64,000 bases of DNA, taken from Mycoplasma crocodyli MP145 (GTDB taxonomy: Bacteria > Bacillota_I > Bacilli_A > Mycoplasmatales > Metamycoplasmataceae). The position numbers were made by a program, and so were the translations under genes. The stretch is taken from NCBI RefSeq assembly GCF_000025845.1, contig NC_014014.1:758995-822994 (forward strand), written 5' to 3'. Positions 62,879-64,000 of the stretch are shown here, one piece after another; position 1 is the stretch's first letter; every line of letters starts with the position of its first letter. The notes below the pieces were generated by a model. That model was not told where the DNA came from, did not search any database, and was given only the letters and a program-made list of their open reading frames with translations.

Positions 62879-64000
62879 TTATAAATTAATTTTTTCTTCA
62901 AGTTTAAGATTAAATTCATTAATAGCTTCATATTCGATCGTTTTTGCATTAAGTAAAAATTTTAAACTTTTGAAAAAGGCGTCGAACCTAATTTTATCAG
63001 TTAGAGATTTAAAAGTTATTACAATTCCAAACCTGATATCATATTTTTTTGAAAATCTATTATTTTTAATAATTTGAAGACCTCATTTTTTTGCCTTATA
63101 GGTTTTCTTAGGAAGAACTCTTTCTTTAAATTCACCTATAACTTTTACATTTTCTCATTTACTGAAAAACATTCTGGCGTCTTTTTCGTTTAAAGGAATA
63201 TCGTCATCGCTATTTTGAGGATCGTGTGAAATATCTTTAATTTTATCCGGTTCGGATAATCTACCAAACTTTATATTTAGTTCCGTATTTGTATAATCTA
63301 CACCCATGTTTCTTGAGCACTCAGGAAAATAAGACATGACCGCTTTAATTTTATATGGATATTTTTCTTCAATATCAGGTATCAATATATCATCAATATA
63401 TGTTTTATATGAACTAGATATTCCGGAAGTTATAATTTTTACTTCATCTTCTTTAGAAAAGATAACATCATTTATACTTATTGGAACAACGCCATGACCC
63501 ATGTATTTGGATGTTTCATAATCTAATTTATTCCATTTAACTGCCGAATCTATAATTAGAGCTTTTGCTTCTTCTTTGGAAAAATTCATTGTATGAATAA
63601 GATATGCAACTTTTCTTGATATTCACGGAGCAGCAATAGATGTTCCGAAAGAATAATCAAAACTTCCATTTCTCACCACTTGCTGTTGATCATCTACTGT
63701 TCCTCCATAATACGAAACATCAGGTTTAGTAAAAAAATGTAAAACCTTACCACATCTAGAATAACTAGTTGGTCTATTGTTTTTATCAACGGAGTTAACT
63801 ACTAATGAGTTTATAGAATCTGCTGGAGACCCAATACGTATTTCTTGATTAAGATTATTTTTATTTGTTCCTGAAATAACAAAAATTACATCAAATTCAA
63901 TTTGTATTTTATCAATTTCAAATCCACCAAGTGAAATTGAATTATTGCTTGTTTCGTAGCTTGTACCAAAAGATAAGTTTCAAACTTTTATATCCCTGTT
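62879..64000 (-). CDS. Subtilisin-like (S8) serine peptidase, C-terminal part (5' end outside window)
   Basis: About 373 residues of an S8-family protease; the N terminus lies beyond 64000. The visible part has the oxyanion-hole region VIFVISGTNKNN (Asn near the start of the segment), SPADSINSLVVNSVD, then KPDVSYYGG and the catalytic serine in GTSIAAPWISRKVAYL. The Asp and His of the triad are upstream of the window. The last ~200 residues form a C-terminal domain of mixed beta/alpha character without a membrane helix, so it could act in the cytosol. Such mycoplasma S8 proteins often sit beside an AAA ATPase; whether one lies upstream cannot be seen here. Confidence 0.82.

Overview
This window is from a mollicute, a wall-less Mycoplasma-type bacterium. 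TGA must be read as tryptophan throughout: almost every gene is continuous only with TGA = Trp, and the window encodes a tRNA-Trp with a UCA anticodon (37355-37429). Base composition is strongly A+T, many genes overlap by a few bases, and large surface proteins alternate with compact housekeeping operons. The GH84 hyaluronidase-type protein, the MIB-type antibody-blocking protein and the D-lactate dehydrogenase fit the Mycoplasmopsis (synoviae/hominis) side of the group. The species cannot be fixed from the sequence.

Layout. 1-2309: hprK (3' end), lgt, trxB. 2440-4678: an AEC-family organic-acid permease followed by a D-lactate dehydrogenase. 4722-8714 (minus): a 1330-aa lipoprotein with a predicted Cys-His-Asp transglutaminase-like domain. 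8989-12217: rpmB, manA, gyrB. 12399-15953 (minus): a 1184-aa coiled-coil surface protein with a 75-aa tandem repeat. 16148-17423 (minus): ftsY-ylxM. 17467-19879: a hypothetical gene, cmk and der. 19990-20726: remains of a cytosine-5 DNA methyltransferase. 20819-23161: a MIB/protein M-type immunoglobulin-blocking protein. 23257-25366: tRNA-His and ligA. 25396-28993 (minus): an RNase J-family protein without its metal ligands, a four-helix membrane protein and thioredoxin. 29167-30432: a YitT-type membrane protein. 30566-32884: tpiA, frr, pyrH. 33331-33494: tRNA-Tyr and tRNA-Gln. 33645-37336: proS, three conserved hypotheticals and acpP. 37355-39997: tRNA-Trp, gpsA, tig. 40086-42692 (minus): ECF transporter module ecfA1-ecfA2-ecfT. 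42821-44884: alpha/beta hydrolase, a hypothetical protein, rnhB. 44945-54941 (minus): two giant surface proteins in tandem, a GH84 beta-N-acetylglucosaminidase and a second transglutaminase-like protein. 55058-60622 (minus): the str operon rpsL-rpsG-fusA, flanked by two related membrane proteins. 60704-62735: a possible microprotein, a membrane protein and an RluA-family pseudouridine synthase. 62879-end (minus): a truncated subtilisin-like protease.

How it works together. The housekeeping genes cover translation (rpsL, rpsG, fusA, frr, rpmB, proS, tRNAs), membrane targeting (ftsY), chaperoning (tig), replication and repair (gyrB, ligA, rnhB), glycolysis and fermentation (tpiA, manA, gpsA, D-LDH), thiol redox (trxB, trxA), lipoprotein maturation (lgt) and vitamin import (ecf). 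The accessory part is a surface arsenal: a glycosidase, two probable cysteine-type enzymes with carbohydrate-binding modules, an antibody blocker and an adhesin-like coiled-coil protein.

The strongest leads for new biology are the paired transglutaminase-like surface proteins, the RNase J homologue that has lost its active site, a recurring leaderless promoter design (TATAAT, then 5-7 bases, then ATG), and the duplicated membrane proteins around the str operon.
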